Origin: Monodelphis domestica
Lineage: Eukaryota; Chordata; Mammalia; Didelphimorphia; Didelphidae
Direction: 5' to 3'
Assembly (NCBI RefSeq): GCF_027887165.1
Contig: NC_077227.1
Coordinates: 80,493,430 to 80,557,429 of the forward strand
DNA: 64,000 nt
The position numbers and the translations under genes are program-made. Below are positions 9,876 through 20,640 of the stretch, piece by piece (position 1 is the first letter of the stretch; each line of letters begins with the position of its first letter). Below the pieces are notes generated by a model. The model ran no database searches. It was not told where the DNA came from and saw only the letters and a program-made list of their open reading frames with translations.

Positions 9876-11130
9876 TGTGTAATTAATTTCTGTATCCTAG
9901 AATTCCAATTCCCAGCATCCCATCCTGCTCAAGTTACATGCTGATATAGGGAGGATATAAATTTGGTGTAACCCTGACTCTTGTTCTCCTCCTGTAATCA
10001 GGTTTGGTGAAGGTGGCATGAGGTGAGAGCCAAGAGACTATTGCTGCAATGGTCCTACAGGCTTGTAGGACATAAATCACTTTACTGGGCCCTGATTCCA
10101 GGACTTGTTATCAGCTTAATCTCTCTTGCTTACTCAGAATTTTTATATACTATTTAATTTAGATTTTTTTTTCTTTTCTTCAATTTGTTTGTGTGTGTGT
10201 GTGTTTTTTACTTCCTTTTTACAATTGATTCACATACCTCATAACTCAGCCATGTATCCCTGAGTGAGTCATATATTTATCAATACCCTCCTCAGGGGGA
10301 TTGTATTATTGTCATAAAATTCTAGTTTTATAAAAATTATTTTTGTTTGAGAGTAATTTTAGAATAAGAAACTTGCTACCTCCCCAAATCAAGAAAGTGA
10401 ACTGTTTGGAGAAGGCTCCATAGAGATGCCTGCAGAAACCACACACTGCACCAAAAGATCCAGAATGAACTTTGGGTTGTAGTGAAATTGAACTGTGGGG
10501 GATTGAATGCATTTGTTTTTTATGTACACTCTTATGCCAAAGGGGACTGCCCCCTAATTGTTTTTTTTTTGTCAATGCACCTAGTAATCATTAGTTTTAT
10601 TCTCTTTTTTTAAATTTCCCTCTTATCCCCAAATTATTGTAATTTTCCCCTTAGAAATGACAATATTGTATGTACCTATAGTTATAGATCTTTAGAGATA
10701 TAAGTTGGTTATGTGTACTGATTCCATGGGGAAACTAGGCATGTCAATCTGAGAGATTTTTACATGCTCCTTTTCCATGGAAATCACAGGAGGGATTGTG
10801 TAAATTATTTCTTTACCCTAGAACTCCAATTCCCAGCATCTCATGTTCCTTTTCACATTATGTGCTGACATAGGAAGGATATACATTTGATGTAGTCCCG
10901 CCTCTGGCTCTCTTCCTGTGATTGCGTTTGATGGAGGTAGTGTGAGGTGAGAGCCAGGAGACTATTGCTCATGTGGTCTTAATTTTATTAGATAATTAGG
11001 CTTTTTTAAACTTCTATTTCCTTTTTATTCCTTCCACTTCAAGTGATTATTAATTAACTCTATAATTCTTGGAGTGTTGGATATTAATATAAATCTTATA
11101 CTAGAAACAATGCTATTTAATTTATCATTA
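9876..11130 (+). mobile_element. Short element with two LTR-like direct copies (old LTR retroelement)
   Basis: Two direct copies of roughly 290-330 bp start at 9,876 ('tgtgtaattaatttctgtat') and 10,797 ('tgtgtaaattatttctttac'). They share 'attcccagcatc', a TATA-like 'aggatata', 'ggtgagagcca', 'gagactattgct', and a 3' part resembling the end of the solo LTR at 25,763-26,068. By eye they differ at about a fifth to a quarter of positions, so the element is old. The second copy is preceded by a purine-rich 'acaggaggga'. The roughly 630-bp interior shows no recognisable viral gene, so it looks non-autonomous or eroded. LTR ends and target duplication are not certain. Confidence 0.55.
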
Positions 11131-11869
11131 TTTTAATATCTAAGCATTTCTATCCGAGAGACAGAATGTTCAAACAAGCATAGTTCTCCTGTGCCATAGA
11201 ACATGACTTCCAAATTAAAGAAGATTTCAAGTAACATTTATAGAAAGTTTGAACAAGGAGATAGCAATATATTAAAATATAGCTTGAGGTTAAAATTCCA
11301 AATAGTTATCACTCTTCAGTTCTTTCTTGTCCTTCTCTCCTCAAAGAATGAAACAGCCTTCTTCCCTTTGATCAATATCTTAACCTCAATGCAAAAAAGG
11401 ACACTCACTGCCCCAAGGTGGATCATGGGGCTAATGATCTCAGATAGTTGAAGAAGCAAAGATCTTATCTAGGCAAGAGTTAAATTTGGTTATTTCCCTT
11501 CATTCATTTTCCTTAATATGACCTTAGCTTTTATTCTACCTAGTTTCTTAAAAGGAAAATTCTAGAAAGGGTTTTTGGCTAGAGAAAGTGTTTTTGCTTA
11601 ATAATTTCAGTTGAATTAAAATGGAGGATTGTACAATGTTTTCACAAGATGAAGAAAAATAAACTTTTACACTTAGATTAAAGAAACTATTTTCCCAAAC
11701 ACAAGGTGTGTTACTTATGACTAGAGAGCAGTTCATATGAAAAACATTTAAGGATTTTTAGAAACCACAAGCTAAATGAGTCTGCAGTGCAAAATGGCTA
11801 TCCCCAAACCCAACACAAGCTTAGGTTGTCTTCAGAAAGGCATAGTATCCAGAACATAGATGTCAGCTA
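11131..11869. other. Unassigned AT-rich sequence
   Basis: No repeat family or gene recognised. Confidence 0.35.
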
Positions 11870-12475
11870 ACAACATTTATTGAAAATCTCCTATTTGTCA
11901 GGCACAATGCTAACTTCTGGGTAATTCCAATGCTTTCTGTCCTTCTTAGACAATATCTAAGGCATTATATTCACTTTTGGTAGCCACATTTTAGAAAGAA
12001 CATTGATAAGCTAGACTGTTGGAAAGGACAACTAGGGTGGTGAAGGACATAAAGATTATCACCATCATCATCAACAGATACTTATTAAATATACACTACG
12101 TATCATCCCCTCTGTGGAATGCTGGGAATGCAAATACAATGAGTAAATCAACCCCTATTCACTAGGAATTTATGTTCAACAGGTCCTGTCAAATGAGAAA
12201 CAATGAGAAGTTTCTGGATATTTAGTTTTGAGAAGAGATAAGATAGGTGTGTGTGATCATTGTCTTTAAGCATTTATAGGTCTTTATTTGGAAGAAAGAC
12301 TGGAGATATTCAGTTTGGTCCTATAGGGCATATCTAGGAGCAATGAAAGTTGCAAAGAAGCAACTATACACTTAATATAAATATAAGCAATTTGAGCTAT
12401 TTAACAATGGAATGACTTGACCTCAGAAGTAGTGAGTTCTCTCTCACTAGAAATCTGAAAACAAAATCTGCAAAA
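11870..12475 (+). repeat. L3/CR1 LINE 3' region with L2 tail pieces
   Basis: 'tagccacattttagaaagaa', 'cattgataagctagactgtt', 'gacaactagggtggtgaagg' and then 'caatggaatgacttgacctc' are the 3' portion of L3/CR1 on the + strand. An inverted L2 tail ('caacagatacttattaaata', 12,074-12,190) sits inside it, and another ('acaacatttattgaaaatct') precedes it at 11,871. Confidence 0.65.
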
Positions 12476-12484
12476 AAAACCAAA

Positions 12485-12910
12485 CCCTTTTTTCCTTTAT
12501 TTTTAAAAATTATATACTTGATAATAACCACCAAAATAATTTAAATAAACAAATGCATAAAAAAGTTATGTGCAAAATCACAAACTCCATGTTGTTTACA
12601 ATTTATTTAAAATATATACATATATAATCCATTATATTCAAATATCACAATCTATGTAGCCATTTCTTCCAGTCATTGCATCTGTGTTATTTTAAATTAT
12701 TTTGTTATTACAAACAAAGCTTCCATGAATATTTTCATACACACACAGCTTTTTTTACTCTCTCAATAATGCCCTTGGGGTCTAATCCTAGGTCAATGAA
12801 CATTCCATTTTGTTCTCTAAAAAACAATTCACAGCTGTTCTAGTAATGTAATATTAGGCCTGTTCTCCATGTTCCCATCAGCATTTAATTTAGTTAACTT
12901 GACCCACCTG
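12485..12910 (-). repeat. L1 LINE 3' region
   Basis: The + strand reads as the complement of a marsupial L1 3' end: 'tgttattacaaacaaagctt' then 'ccatgaatattttcatacac', then 'ttcccatcagcatttaattt'. These correspond to the 3' UTR/ORF2-end phrases seen better preserved at 34,690-35,500. Confidence 0.55.
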
Positions 12911-13136
12911 GTTCTCAGTAAACATTCATTACCAGGGTCGTATTTAACGAGATTGGTCCATAGGCAGCAGACACAATCTGTTGCCAGGACTATACTCTTT
13001 CCAAAACCAAGTCTTTCCAGTTTGGTTATACCCAGTGAAACTTTTGTTCCAATGCTACAATCCAAAGATTGCAGAGTAGCAGGATGGAAAACTGGGATCA
13101 CTCTGAGAATCCTCTCAAATCAATCATAAAACAGCA

Positions 13137-14115
13137 CTTCAAAATGAATACTGGAGTCATAGAACCAACAAGGGGATGGAATGAAGTAACTCTCCTACAG
13201 AAAACATCTTGAAAGGTAGGCAGAAAGGATCTATTCCACTGGGGTAAAAAGGGAGTTGGAAGTAAAACCATACACAGAGAAGTACAAGCTTCCCACCCCC
13301 ACCTATAGCAGTTCACAATTTTCTGAGCCCTGTAAGCTATCAGCAGTTCCTAGAGTAGTTTGAAACAGCAGCAAGAGGTGGCTTGCAGAGTTCCCAACCC
13401 ACATCATCCCACTTTGGAAGCTATTTGCAGAAAACCAGAACTAGAGTTTGAAGGTAGTGCCAAGGCAAAACTGAAGATTAAGAGAGTACATTCTCTAGCC
13501 TGAGAATATAACCCACCTTTAAGATAAAAGTAAAAGTAAAAAAAGGGGGGGGTCAAAGCTGGAAAAATGAACAAACAGAAAAAAAAAACACCTAGCCATA
13601 GATATTTTTCTGGAGAGAAAGAAGAGCAAGATTCAGACTTGGTAAGGGACAGTGAGGTCAAAGTAACCACATGTAAAACTTCAAAGTAAAATGGAAATTG
13701 ATCTTGGCCTCTGGAAGAGCTCAAAAAAGATCTCAAAAATAAAAAAAGAAAGGCAGAAGAAAATTTTGGGAAGAGAAATGAAAGTAATGCAAAAGGAAAT
13801 AACAGCTTAAAAAGCACAATTGACCAAATGGAAAAAGAGGCCCAAAAATCCAAGGAAGAGAAGAGTTTCATAAAAAGTAGAATTAACCAAATGGAAAAGG
13901 AGGTACAAAAGCTCATAAAAGAAAATTTTCCCAAATTAGAACTGGGCAAATAGAAACTGACTTCATGAGATAACGAGAAACAATAGAACAAAATCAAAAG
14001 AATGAAAATAATAGAAGAAAATATGAAATATCTCATTGAAAAAACAACTGACTTGGAAAATAGGTCCAGGAGAGACAATCTAAGAATTACTGGACTACCT
14101 GAAAGTTATGTCCAA
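13137..14115 (+). repeat. L1 LINE 5' UTR and first part of ORF1
   Basis: 5' UTR-like sequence up to about 13,560 precedes an ATG at 13,567. The frame then reads as an L1 ORF1 protein: a Lys/Glu-rich coiled coil (KAEENFGKRNESNAKG, SKEEKSFIKSRINQMEKEVQ) ending in ENRSRRDNLRITGLPES. That last block is the conserved junction to the ORF1 RNA-binding domain. Several stops are present, so the copy is dead. It continues at 15,111 after an inverted segment. Confidence 0.8.
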
Positions 14116-14250
14116 TGGCTCAACCCCTCAGGAGTGCAGGATTACTTCCATAGTATAAGTGTTAAAGTATGACATTTACAAAATATTCTTGCTCTCTAAA
14201 CTATTGTTGTCCCACCAGAAACTATATTTGAATTATGTGTACACTCAGGC

Positions 14251-14277
14251 TTATATATATATATATATATATATATT
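14251..14277. repeat. (TA)n microsatellite
   Basis: About 13 TA dinucleotides at the left boundary of the inverted L1 segment. Confidence 0.9.
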
Positions 14278-14284
14278 ACTAGTC

Positions 14285-15110
14285 TTGTTTAGGTAAGGAG
14301 GGTGCTTACCAGATATCTCTCATATTTAACTTATCCATTCATCTTTTTAATTTCTTTCTCATCTATTTTTTGTTTAATTTATTTAGTTCTGAGGGGAAAA
14401 TTAAAGTCTCCTGTTATTATTATTTTGTTATCTATTTTCATCTGTATCTCATTTAGTTTTTCCTTTCAAAATCTGGATGGTATAACTCTTGGTGTCTACA
14501 TGTCCAATACTGATAATATTTCATTATCCATAGTACCCCCCAATACAATATGATTACCTTATTCATCCCTTCCAATTATATCCATTTTAGTCCAAGTTCT
14601 ATCAGAGATGATAACTGTTACTCCTGCCTTCTCTGGATCAGCTGAGTCAAAGTATATTCTGTTCCAGCCCCTCATCTTCACTCAATGTGTGTCTCTCGTT
14701 TTCAATGTGTTTCTTGGAAACAATACATTGTCAGATCCTAGTTTTTGATCCTTTCTGATATCCATTTTCTTCTCATGAGTGTATTTATCCCATTTATACT
14801 CAATGTCATCATTATTAGTTGTACATTTCTTTGTACTCCATTCCTCCTGCCTATTTTTTCCACTCTCTTTTCTGTCATACCCCTCCTCAGATGTCCAATT
14901 TCCTTTGACCAATATCTCTCTAAATCACACTGCTTTCCAAAAATCTCCTATTATCCTTTCCCTTGCCCTCCTACTTTCAAAGGTTCCTCCCTTGTCCCTT
15001 CCCCCTTACATTTTTAAAAATTCTATCCACCTTTTGAAAGATTCCTTTCTTATCCCCACCCCAACCAGGTTTTTCCTCAGGAATAGTCGAAACTACTTTA
15101 ATTCTTAAAG
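14285..15110 (-). repeat. L1 LINE ORF1 end, inter-ORF region and ORF2 endonuclease start
   Basis: On the minus strand, from right to left: an inter-ORF stretch, then an ORF2 start reading MTLSINGINTLMRRKWISER, a CFQETH-like endonuclease block, KAGVTVIISDRTW, and a GDFN motif near 14,400. These are apurinic-endonuclease-domain landmarks of L1 ORF2. The piece has neither a 3' UTR nor a poly-A tail, and it lies inverted within the ORF1 of a plus-strand L1. Confidence 0.75.
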
Positions 15111-15210
15111 AATTTAGACACTATACTCTAAGAAATCATCAAGGAAAACTGCCCAGAAATTCAAGAATCAGAGGATAAAATAGAAATTAAAAGAATCCAC
15201 TGATATCCAC
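15111..15210 (+). repeat. L1 LINE ORF1, continuation of the copy at 13,137-14,115
   Basis: 'aatcatcaaggaaaactgcc', 'cagaaattcaagaatcagag' and 'aaattaaaagaatccactga' are the ORF1 segment that normally follows the DNLRI.GLPE block in marsupial L1. Confidence 0.65.
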
Positions 15211-15224
15211 CCAACTATTTAAGA

Positions 15225-15540
15225 CAAGAGAAGGCTTAGAATCATCCTATTTTAGAGCTAAAAGGGAACCTTCCCAGTCATCTAGTCCAATCTCTCCTTC
15301 ATCTTATATGGAAGGAAAATGATGCCCAGAGAGGTTCATAGGATCATAGATTTAGCACTAAGTATAATCATCAAATCTGACTCCCTCCTTTTAGGAATGA
15401 AGATACTAAATAATGCACAGAGAGCTTAAGTGACCTATCCAGGGACACACAGTAAAGTGTCTGAGGCAAAACTGGAATCCAGATTTTGCTGACTCCAAGG
15501 TCAAGGACCCATCAACTACACTATATAACCTCAGCATCAG
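15225..15540 (-). repeat. MIR-type SINE(s)
   Basis: 'tagagctaaaagggaacctt', 'gatgcccagagaggttcata', and then a second CORE 'taagtgacctatccagggac' with 'cacacagtaaagtgtctgag', all in reverse orientation. There may be two overlapping copies. Confidence 0.6.
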
Positions 15541-15659
15541 AGATGAGAATCAAACCCAGATTTTTTTAAAAGGAGCATCCTCTAGTTTGAAGGACCAACC
15601 AAAAAGGCTGGATCATTTGAAATGTGACTCAGACTATATTTTTTAGAATAGGTGGGAGG

Positions 15660-15842
15660 TAAGGGTTCAGAGAGCGTTTATAGTGGAAATTAGAAGACCT
15701 AGGTTCAAATTCTGAGGTTGTGACTTATTCTCCATGTGACTTTGGCCAAGTCACTTAACCTCTCTAATGCCTAGTTTCCATTTACATAAGAGTGTTAGCC
15801 AAAAGACCTCCTGAGGTTCCTTTAAGTTTGTAATACTATGAA
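15660..15842 (+). repeat. MIR/THER1 SINE
   Basis: 'gtggaaattagaagacctag', 'gacttattctccatgtgact', 'caagtcacttaacctctcta'; ends 'ctgaggttcctttaagtttg'. Confidence 0.6.
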
Positions 15843-16084
15843 GTTATTTCCTTAAACCCCTTTGCAAATTTTCTAAAACCATGTGTTTAGGCAATTTGAC
15901 TGAATTTTACAACTGACTATTTGGGATTGTATAGATATAGCCTTCATATTCCAAATCCCCTTTAAAGTTGCTATGACCAAAACTGGAAAGAAGGCTCAAG
16001 TGAGTGAAAGGAAAGAGCCTTCTTTTGAAGGGGCCTACCAATTAAATTGAAAAAACTATTATACTTTTCCAAATTATGTGTAGA

Positions 16085-16230
16085 TATAATTTTTAATATT
16101 TGTTTTTTTTATTTCATAATCCCTTTTTCTCTCCTTCCCTGTCTTCCCCTCTCCCTGAGATAGCAAGTAATATAATATATTATATATGGCTACCAGTTTT
16201 TACTAAAATTTCTTATCATTGTTGAAATAG
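16085..16230 (-). repeat. L1 3' UTR fragment
   Basis: The T/C-rich complement of the marsupial L1 3' UTR: 'ctctccttccctgtcttccc', 'ctctccctgagatagcaagt'. Divergent, so the call is tentative. Confidence 0.4.
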
Positions 16231-16242
16231 CATGGTGTAAGG

Positions 16243-16485
16243 TAGGGTATCAAATCCAAATTTAAAAAGGGACTACTAATTCATTCATAAAGATTATTGC
16301 AGGCTACATACTGACTTAGTTTTAAAAAATAATGTTAACTGATTTAATTTATTTTATAATGTATTTAATTATTTTTATTATGTTAAACAATATTTTAAAT
16401 TGTGTTTTATTTGGTTAAATATTTTCCCGTTACATTTTACTTGAGAGTATTGTGGGTCATCTGCATATTGTATTTAGTACCTCTG
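16243..16485 (+). mobile_element. hAT-type MITE (family A) with 8-bp target duplication
   Basis: The left end 'tagggtatcaaatccaaatt', the interior 'tttaatttattttataatgt' and 'tggttaaatattttcccgtt', and the right end 'tatttagtacctctg' match the other family A copies. It is flanked by gtgtaagg (16,235-16,242) and gtataaag (16,486-16,493), six of eight identical, as expected for a hAT insertion. It split a MIR/THER1 SINE, whose head lies just left and whose body lies just right. Confidence 0.7.
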
Positions 16486-16665
16486 GTATAAAGGGAAAAC
16501 CATTGGATTGAAGTCAGAGGACGTCAGTTTGAATCCTGACTCAGAAACTTACTATTTCTGTGACCTTGAATATGATATTTCCCCTTTCTGGGCCTCAGAT
16601 TACTCATCTATAAAATAAAGGGGTTAGACTAGATGATTTCTAAGTTTTCCAAACTCTAAGTCCCA
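16486..16665 (+). repeat. MIR/THER1 SINE (body; head displaced by a MITE)
   Basis: 'ggaaaaccattggattgaag', 'cagtttgaatcctgactcag', 'tcatctataaaataaagggg'; ends 'tgatttctaagttttccaaa'. Confidence 0.7.
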
Positions 16666-17595
16666 TTGCTTGTTGTATGTTATTTAGCCTATTGATGATT
16701 CTACTCCTAGATCTAAAAGATTTCCATTGCAAAATGGCAGCATTGCTTCCCTCTCTCCAACCTTCTGGAATTGGTTACATCCATAACCTAACAATTTATG
16801 AGCTCACAAATAGGTTCTGTTTGCCAGTGTTCTCACATGCAAGATTGAAATCTTTAAAAGCCCTTTTGGATGGTACCATAGGAAGTACTTGTCTCTACTG
16901 GGATTTACTCGGTTTCCTTCCTGAATTTCCATCAGCTAGAAAAAATACCAGTTCATCCACCCACAATAAGAAGAACAAGAAACAGCTTTCATAGCACCTG
17001 ACCAGAATGGAAAAACAGCAACATATCCACTTTAAGCAGGCCTTGCTTGGAAAAGAGATGGGTTTTCTTTCATTTATTCTTAAAGTCTGGAAAACCCAGA
17101 GCTATCTTGTTTAATTAATAAGTGAAGGTCCAAGAAGGAAAATGAGGCCCCAAATTTGCAGTTGGCCTGCATAAACAGGCCATTGGCTATTATATTAATG
17201 GAGAAAACTCAGGATGAAAAGTCACAGTATCTTATTAGCAAGGGCAGGGTAAGAGGAGTAGCTTGCATAGAGTGGATGCTTAACTAGTGTTTGTGGAATT
17301 GGGTTGAAGAGTTGTTTGTCTGAGACATGACTCTAGATCTGGATAGGATTCCACCAGGCTCCCTAGTGGCCTCAATTCTTCCTCATGACTGTTAAGTTAA
17401 TTCCTGAATATTGAGGGCAAGTCTCTCCCTTAACAATCCTCTGGAGTTTGTCACTTTCTGGCCTTGTATGCCTCCATCCTATGCTTTTCTGTCCAATTGC
17501 TGACTCTCTGTCAGCTACGGTGACAAGATTAAGAGATAAAATACAAAGCTTTGTTCTAGCATGGCTTGAGTGATACCTCAGCACTCCTACCAGAG
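16666..17595. other. Unassigned sequence
   Basis: An open frame of about 105 codons at 16,677-16,994 has no recognisable domain and lies directly after a SINE. I see no support for a gene. No repeat family was recognised in the rest. Confidence 0.35.
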
Positions 17596-17599
17596 GAGA

Positions 17600-17830
17600 A
17601 GTCATATCAAGTCAAGTCAATAAGCACTTGGTATGGGCCAGGGACTATGCAAAGTCCTGAGAATGCAAATAGAAGTAAAAAAGAAACACAGTTCTTGCTC
17701 TCAAGGGGCTTACATTCTCATGAGGGAAGACAAAATAGGGAAAGAGGCTAAAAAAGGGATAGAAAGAGAAGTAAAGTTCTACGAGGCAGGAGAGGATCCT
17801 GCCCTTTTATTTGAATCCGAGGTTCTCTTA
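17600..17830 (-). repeat. L2 LINE 3' end
   Basis: 'aagtcaataagcacttggta', 'gccagggactatgcaaagtc', 'cagttcttgctctcaagggg' and 'cttacattctcatgagggaa' are the complement of an L2 tail. Confidence 0.6.
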
Positions 17831-18079
17831 AGGAACTGATTGCTGGGACCATGGGGGCTAGATAAACTTTCAAGGTGAGAAGGCTGGGGAACAGTGAATT
17901 TCCAACGTGAAAGTGATGCTTTGCATGGTGGGGAAAATACAGGGAGAAATGGCAAGGATACGGAAGGGAAGGTGAGTGAGCATATGGTTATGCAAGTGGA
18001 AAAGTGGTACAGGTAAAAATGTAACTGGTAAAGATCGAGAGTGAGGGAGAGAGGATAAAAAGAGGATAGAAATATAACA

Positions 18080-18225
18080 GAATTCAGATCTGGTCTCTGA
18101 TACTTCTTCTGACCTTGGTCAAGTCACTTGACCCCCATTGCCTACTCCTTACCACTCTTCTGCCTTGGAACTAATACACACTATTCATTCTAAGACAGAA
18201 GGTTAGGGTTCTTAAAAAAAGAAAG
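18080..18225 (+). mobile_element. Marsupial tRNA-SINE, 5'-truncated
   Basis: 3' two-thirds of the MAR1/SINE1-type element: 'caagtcacttgacccccatt', 'accactcttctgccttggaa', 'ttctaagacagaaggttagg' and an A-rich tail. Confidence 0.75.
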
Positions 18226-18374
18226 AAAAACCATAGATTGTCAAGAGTATAGAAGAGAAAGGAGAATCGGGGGATGGGAGAACTTTCTGGGATTGGAGAG
18301 AAAGAGGAAGAGAATAAGCCTCTTTATCATCCAGGCAACCAAACTTATGCCAAGAGAATACAGGCTATTCAAGA

Positions 18375-18625
18375 AGGGTATAATGAATAGAGCACTGGAC
18401 TTAGATTCAGGAAAATCTGAGTTCAAACCCAGCCTACATTTCCTAAATGTATGACCTTCTTACTTATCTCCAAGTCACTTAACCTCTGTCTGCCTCAGTT
18501 TCTTCTCTGTAAAATAGAGATGATAACAAACACCACCTGCTTCTTAGGGTTGTTGTGAGGACAAAATGAGATATTATTTATAAAACAGTTTGCAAACCCT
18601 AAAGAGCTATATAAAGAACTAATAT
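18375..18625 (+). repeat. THER1/MIR CORE-SINE
   Basis: 'gaagggtataatgaatagag', 'gagttcaaacccagcctaca', 'tctctgtaaaatagagatga', 'ttagggttgttgtgaggaca' and the tail 'cagtttgcaaaccctaaaga'. Confidence 0.8.
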
Positions 18626-18639
18626 TATTATCAAGGGCA

Positions 18640-18745
18640 GGGAATATTTTTATTTTTGTCTAAGCATCCCCAGCACCTAGCACAGTGGCTAGAACATAGA
18701 ACATAGTATGCACTTAATAAGTGCTTTGGGATTGAATTTATTTAA
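18640..18745 (+). repeat. L2 LINE 3' tail
   Basis: 'aagggcagggaatattttta', 'catccccagcacctagcaca', 'cacttaataagtgctttggg'. Confidence 0.7.
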
Positions 18746-18775
18746 TAGATAAGAGACTCTAAGAAGCATATATGC

Positions 18776-18991
18776 CAGTGTTGGCAAACCTATGGCACAT
18801 ATGCCAGAAGGGGCTTTTCCCTTCCCCCTTTCTACTGGGCCTGAGGACATTTTTTCACATTACCCATCCCTCTTCCCAGCAACCCAATGGGAGTGCTTCT
18901 TCCCTCCCCTATCTGGGGTAAGGGGGTGTTTCACATGCAGTGTGAGGGTTGCAGTTTGGGCACTCTATCTCTAAAAGGTTTGCCATCACTG
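18776..18991 (-). mobile_element. hAT-type MITE (family B) with target duplication
   Basis: Terminal inverted repeats are cagtgttggcaaacct (left) and aggtttgccatcactg (right), identical at 15 of 16 positions. The flanking 8-bp duplication is atatatgc (18,768-18,775) and gtatatgc (18,992-18,999), seven of eight. The interior is C/T-rich and non-coding. The ends resemble the OposCharlie/OC1 group of hAT transposons. A second copy in the opposite sense lies at 46,523-46,791. Confidence 0.85.
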
Positions 18992-18999
18992 GTATATGC

Positions 19000-19424
19000 C
19001 ATTGATAAATCTGTGTGAGTAGGTTAATAATATTGTGGCTGGTTGATAAATTTTGTGGATGGTGATGGGTCTGAAAACCATTGTCCAGGCAGCTTGAATG
19101 CACTATGCATGAGTTGAGGGAAAGATTTGAATTAGAAGCAAACAAGGTTCTTCTCTCACTTTTTTAGCTCTTAACTATCTTCTCCCTTCCTTCTAAGTAT
19201 TCTTGGGGATTATGTGCTGAACCCTTGCTGAGGAGTGATATAGAACTAAAAAACAGGCCTCTATAGAGCCTCAGAGTCTACTCAATTTCCTTCTCATTTT
19301 TTGGACAGTGGCAGCAATGTAAAAACTGAACCCCTGTCATTCACTAGCATTTTCACCCAATCTTAGAGTTTTCTCCTCCATAGACAAAACCTCTATATAA
19401 ATACACCCATCTACTTAATGTTTT
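19000..19424. other. Unassigned sequence
   Basis: No gene or repeat recognised. Confidence 0.35.
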
Positions 19425-19510
19425 TCTCCCTGAAGATCCAGCTTCTCATCATAAGTACTCATCAAGCCCCTGACCAAAAAGAAGTCAGCTTTACAAAGCC
19501 TTCCCTACTT
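19425..19510 (+). repeat. L2 LINE 3' coding fragment
   Basis: 'gaagatccagcttctcatca' and 'tttacaaagccttccctact' match the L2 segment encoding the end of ORF2. Confidence 0.45.
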
Positions 19511-19544
19511 GTAGAGCCAGAAAATGTCAAAGCTGGATGGGACC

Positions 19545-19790
19545 TTGTTGTTCAACACTGTCTAACTCTTCATAGCCCTATTTGGAGTTTTCTTGGCAAA
19601 GATACTGAAGTGGTTTGCAATTTCCTTCTCCAACTCATTTTCTAGATGAGGAAACTGAGACAAACAGGGTTAAAATGACTTGCCCAGGGATCATACAAAT
19701 TACTTTTTCTAAGGACAGATTTGAACTCAAGTAGAGGAGTCTTCCTGACTCCCGGTCCCACATGTTATTCACTGTGCCACCTAGTTGCTC
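19545..19790 (-). mobile_element. SINE with RTE/BovB-like tail, inserted in a MIR
   Basis: Reverse complement: the tail 'ccctatttggagttttcttg', 'gcaaagatactgaagtggtt' and 'tgcaatttccttctccaact' comes first, then the CORE 'gatgaggaaactgagacaaa', with the tRNA-like head at the right ('actgtgccacctagttgctc'). MIR-like sequence ('aagctggatgggacc' and 'ccttagagatcatcagttcc') flanks it on both sides. Confidence 0.8.
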
Positions 19791-19794
19791 CTTG

Positions 19795-20110
19795 AAATAA
19801 CCTTAGAGATCATCAGTTCCAATTTTCTTGTTTTACAAATGAAAAAAACTGAGGTGATAGTAGTGTTTAACCCAAGGAGTTGAGACAATTAATCCCATTA
19901 ATCATCTTTAACTCAAAGTTTCTTTTTCCAGAGATTTTCTGAATTCTTTGAGGAATCAACACCTCTCCAGCAGTCACCCTGTATCTTTGGTGACTACATT
20001 CCATTCCTTCTAAAGATGACAAGTAGAGAAATAAGCCAAATCAGGCTTGAGGATGGAAGATTGCCCATACTTACATTTCTTATAGTACTCTCTTATAGAT
20101 CAGCATTACT
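19795..20110 (-). repeat. MIR remnant, then unassigned sequence
   Basis: 'ccttagagatcatcagttcc' and 'acaaatgaaaaaaactgagg' are a reversed MIR core up to about 19,880. Nothing was recognised from there to 20,110. Confidence 0.4.
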
Positions 20111-20114
20111 GAAG

Positions 20115-20640
20115 GTTACTTTTTCTTTGTATGTTGTATTTCCTCAGTAGAATACAGGCTCCTTGAGGGCAGTTACTAGTTTTTCAGGGTTTTTTTTTAA
20201 TCTTTTTATCTCCAGGGCCTTGCATATAGTAGGTATTTTAGAAATGTTTATTGACTTGAACTGAACTATCAACTATCCTTGCAGACTGATGAACCCCAAA
20301 TCTGTTTCTAGGCATCACTGTCTCCTGAGATCATTTTCAACTTTCCACTGGGATGCCTGGGCATCACTTCAGATATAATATGTTAAAAACCAGATCATCC
20401 TCCCATGAAAACAATTCTTTCCCAACCTTCCTTCCCTGTTTGTGTTCAGGATACTACCATTTCCCTTTAACATGAACATTTTCTAGTCTTTATCTCCTCC
20501 CTTTCATTTTTGATCCATCCTTCCATCTCTCCCTTCAAAAAGTGTCTCAAACCTATCTCTTGACCTCTCTTTTTATCTATCCTCTTCTTCTCATTGCCTC
20601 CTTACCTTGAACTGTCATCATCATCTTATTCCAGCTAGGA
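20115..20640 (+). repeat. L2 LINE fragments (3' tail, then RT C-terminal region)
   Basis: 20,115-20,270 is an L2 tail ('acaggctccttgagggcagt', 'gtttattgacttgaactgaa'). 20,275-20,640 reads as a second L2 piece, with 'gatgaaccccaaatctgttt' equivalent to the DDTQI(C/Y)L block and 'ttaaaaaccagatcatcctc' equivalent to the following SKTE(L/I) block. Confidence 0.6.

Noticed and set aside
13404-14078. Minus-strand open frame of about 224 codons, rich in Phe, Leu and Ser
   Set aside because: It is the antisense of a Lys/Glu-rich L1 ORF1 coiled coil on the + strand. The hydrophobic composition is a mirror effect and not a membrane protein.
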